This document shows, one piece after another, positions 5,663-6,497 of a stretch of 6,497 nt of DNA. The DNA is from Prevotellaceae bacterium UBA1787 (GTDB taxonomy: Bacteria; Bacteroidota; Bacteroidia; Bacteroidales; Bacteroidaceae), in NCBI GenBank assembly GCA_002315195.1, contig DCGD01000136.1, forward strand, positions 1,780 through 8,276. Direction: 5' to 3'. Each line of letters starts with the position of its first letter. Position 1 is the first letter of the stretch. Position numbers and translations under genes: made by a program. The notes beneath the pieces were generated by a model that saw only the letters and a program-made list of their open reading frames with translations, had not been told where the DNA came from and made no database searches.

Positions 5663-6497
5663 ATGAATCAAGTACTCATAGTATTGCTGTCGTTGTTGGC
5701 TTCCATTCAGGTGAAGATAACGGATTATGGAGCGAGGCCCGACAGTCGGGATAACGCTTTGCCCGCCATCGTCAAGGCGCTGAACGATTGCAGGGAACGC
5801 GGTGCGGCTTCCTTGGTATTCCCAAAGGGTAGGTATGACATTTGGCCGGACTCGGCATTGGGAGAGGTGGGATTTTCCCTGAATGGATTCAAGGACTTTA
5901 CCATCGTGGGCGACCATTCAGAACTCGTCTTTCACAAGACCATGACAGTAGCCCGGCTTGACTCCTGCAGCAACGTGAAAATGGAGGGTTTTACCATAGA
6001 CTGGGATCGCCCGTTCATTTCACAGGCTGTTGTCACCGGTGCATCCACCGATTATATGGATGTCGAGATTGACAGTACGCAGTACCCATACGTCATTGAG
6101 AATGGCAAACTTCTGTTTGTCGGGGAAGATTGGAAAAGACCCATTCTAAATTCCTTTAATAATATATATGACAGGAAAAACAAGGAAATCGTTTACAACA
6201 CCTGGGACGCACCGCTGAACGGTGTGCTTTCCGGTGATGTGAAGCTTAAGTGGAGCGGACACTTGCGCTTCCATGGGAAAATGCCGTTTCTACCGGAAAA
6301 GGGGACGTATGTCAGCCTGTTTCATTTTACCTATTATCGCAATGGATTTCAAGTGTTGAACAGTCGAAACATTACGTTGCGCAACATTGTCCTTTACCAT
6401 ACCTTAGGGTGCGGAGTGTATGGGACCAGGACGGAGAACATTACGCTGGATGGCTTTTCCTGTACGGTGAATGACAGAAAGGGGCGTTGCTTCAGTA
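5663..6497 (+). CDS. GH110 alpha-1,3-galactosidase, N-terminal part (cut by window end)
   Basis: The first 278 codons of a glycoside hydrolase family 110 enzyme, open to the window edge. A short hydrophobic signal peptide (MNQVLIVLLSLLASIQ) precedes VKITDYGARPDSRDNA, then the beta-helix features LVFPKGRYDIWP, NVKMEGFTIDWDRPF and repeated asparagine-rich turns (NSRNITLRNIVLYHTLGCGV, then TENITLDGFSCTVND). This is a right-handed parallel beta-helix of the pectate-lyase type with the GH110-specific FPKGRYDIWP and IDWDRPF segments. Known GH110 enzymes are inverting exo-alpha-1,3-galactosidases of about 600 residues, some removing the blood group B galactose (GlaA/GlaB). The catalytic aspartates described for the family lie further along the chain and are probably beyond the window, so activity and subtype (branched only, or also linear substrate) cannot be judged. 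The product is predicted to be exported to the periplasm or surface. No susC/susD or sulfatase gene is visible nearby. The start ATG 5663 gives the signal peptide; the gap upstream has no clear promoter. Confidence 0.87.
   Translation, partial: MNQVLIVLLSLLASIQVKITDYGARPDSRDNALPAIVKALNDCRERGAASLVFPKGRYDIWPDSALGEVGFSLNGFKDFTIVGDHSELVFHKTMTVARLDSCSNVKMEGFTIDWDRPFISQAVVTGASTDYMDVEIDSTQYPYVIENGKLLFVGEDWKRPILNSFNNIYDRKNKEIVYNTWDAPLNGVLSGDVKLKWSGHLRFHGKMPFLPEKGTYVSLFHFTYYRNGFQVLNSRNITLRNIVLYHTLGCGVYGTRTENITLDGFSCTVNDRKGRCFS

Noticed and set aside
5382..5666. Plus-strand 94-codon open frame bridging the EnvC end and the galactosidase start, ending in an ATGA overlap
   Set aside because: Its first third is an alternative frame of the conserved LytM domain and the remainder has no protein-like pattern; the ATGA overlap appears coincidental.
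1..6497. CRISPR array, tRNA or rRNA gene, riboswitch
   Set aside because: No regularly spaced repeats, cloverleaf-like sequence or known rRNA/riboswitch core was seen on reading either strand; the only short-period repeats are coding repeats in the EnvC-like gene.

Overview
The window reads as a chromosomal segment from a Bacteroidales gut-type bacterium (Bacteroides, Phocaeicola or Prevotella-like). Four things point there. The gene order is dut, TPR protein, DUF4292 lipoprotein, EnvC-like protein, a cluster I associate with this order. A Bacteroides-type -7 promoter box (TATCTTTG) lies just before dut. Start codons lack strong Shine-Dalgarno sequences. A GH110 alpha-galactosidase follows, a family typical of mucin- and host-glycan-feeding Bacteroidales. 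The genus cannot be fixed from the sequence alone.

Left part (1 to about 806) is a graveyard of broken accessory genes. Positions 1 to about 420 hold, on the minus strand, the C-terminal end of an IS4-superfamily transposase that runs off the left edge. It carries an intact YREK signature but appears frameshifted near 364 and is cut off at about 420. It abuts, at that point, a plus-strand remnant that looks like the extreme C-terminus of a type I restriction subunit (HsdR, EcoEI_R_C-like). That remnant carries what looks like a CAG to TAG nonsense change at 615-617. It overlaps by ATGA a small unrecognised reading frame that itself seems frameshifted at an A-run near 747-751.

Central part (about 822 to 5479) is an intact, co-directional plus-strand block. 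A palindrome and a -7 box precede dut (dUTPase). Then come a secreted TPR-repeat protein, a DUF4292 lipoprotein with a LolA/LolB-like look, and an EnvC-like coiled-coil/LytM protein whose metallopeptidase site is degenerate. Spacing is tight: 39 bp, a 14-bp overlap, then 3 bp. The last three are therefore probably translated together and act in the periplasm or outer membrane; dut is the cytoplasmic nucleotide-sanitation member at the head.

Right part: after a 183-bp gap with no convincing terminator or promoter, a GH110 alpha-1,3-galactosidase gene starts at 5663 and is cut by the window end. Its catalytic region is probably outside the window.

I did not find CRISPR arrays, tRNA or rRNA genes, or a clear novel defence system. 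The most interesting leads are the DUF4292/TPR/EnvC envelope module, the ACTTG/CAAGT half-site cluster in front of dut, and the three-step gene decay on the left.
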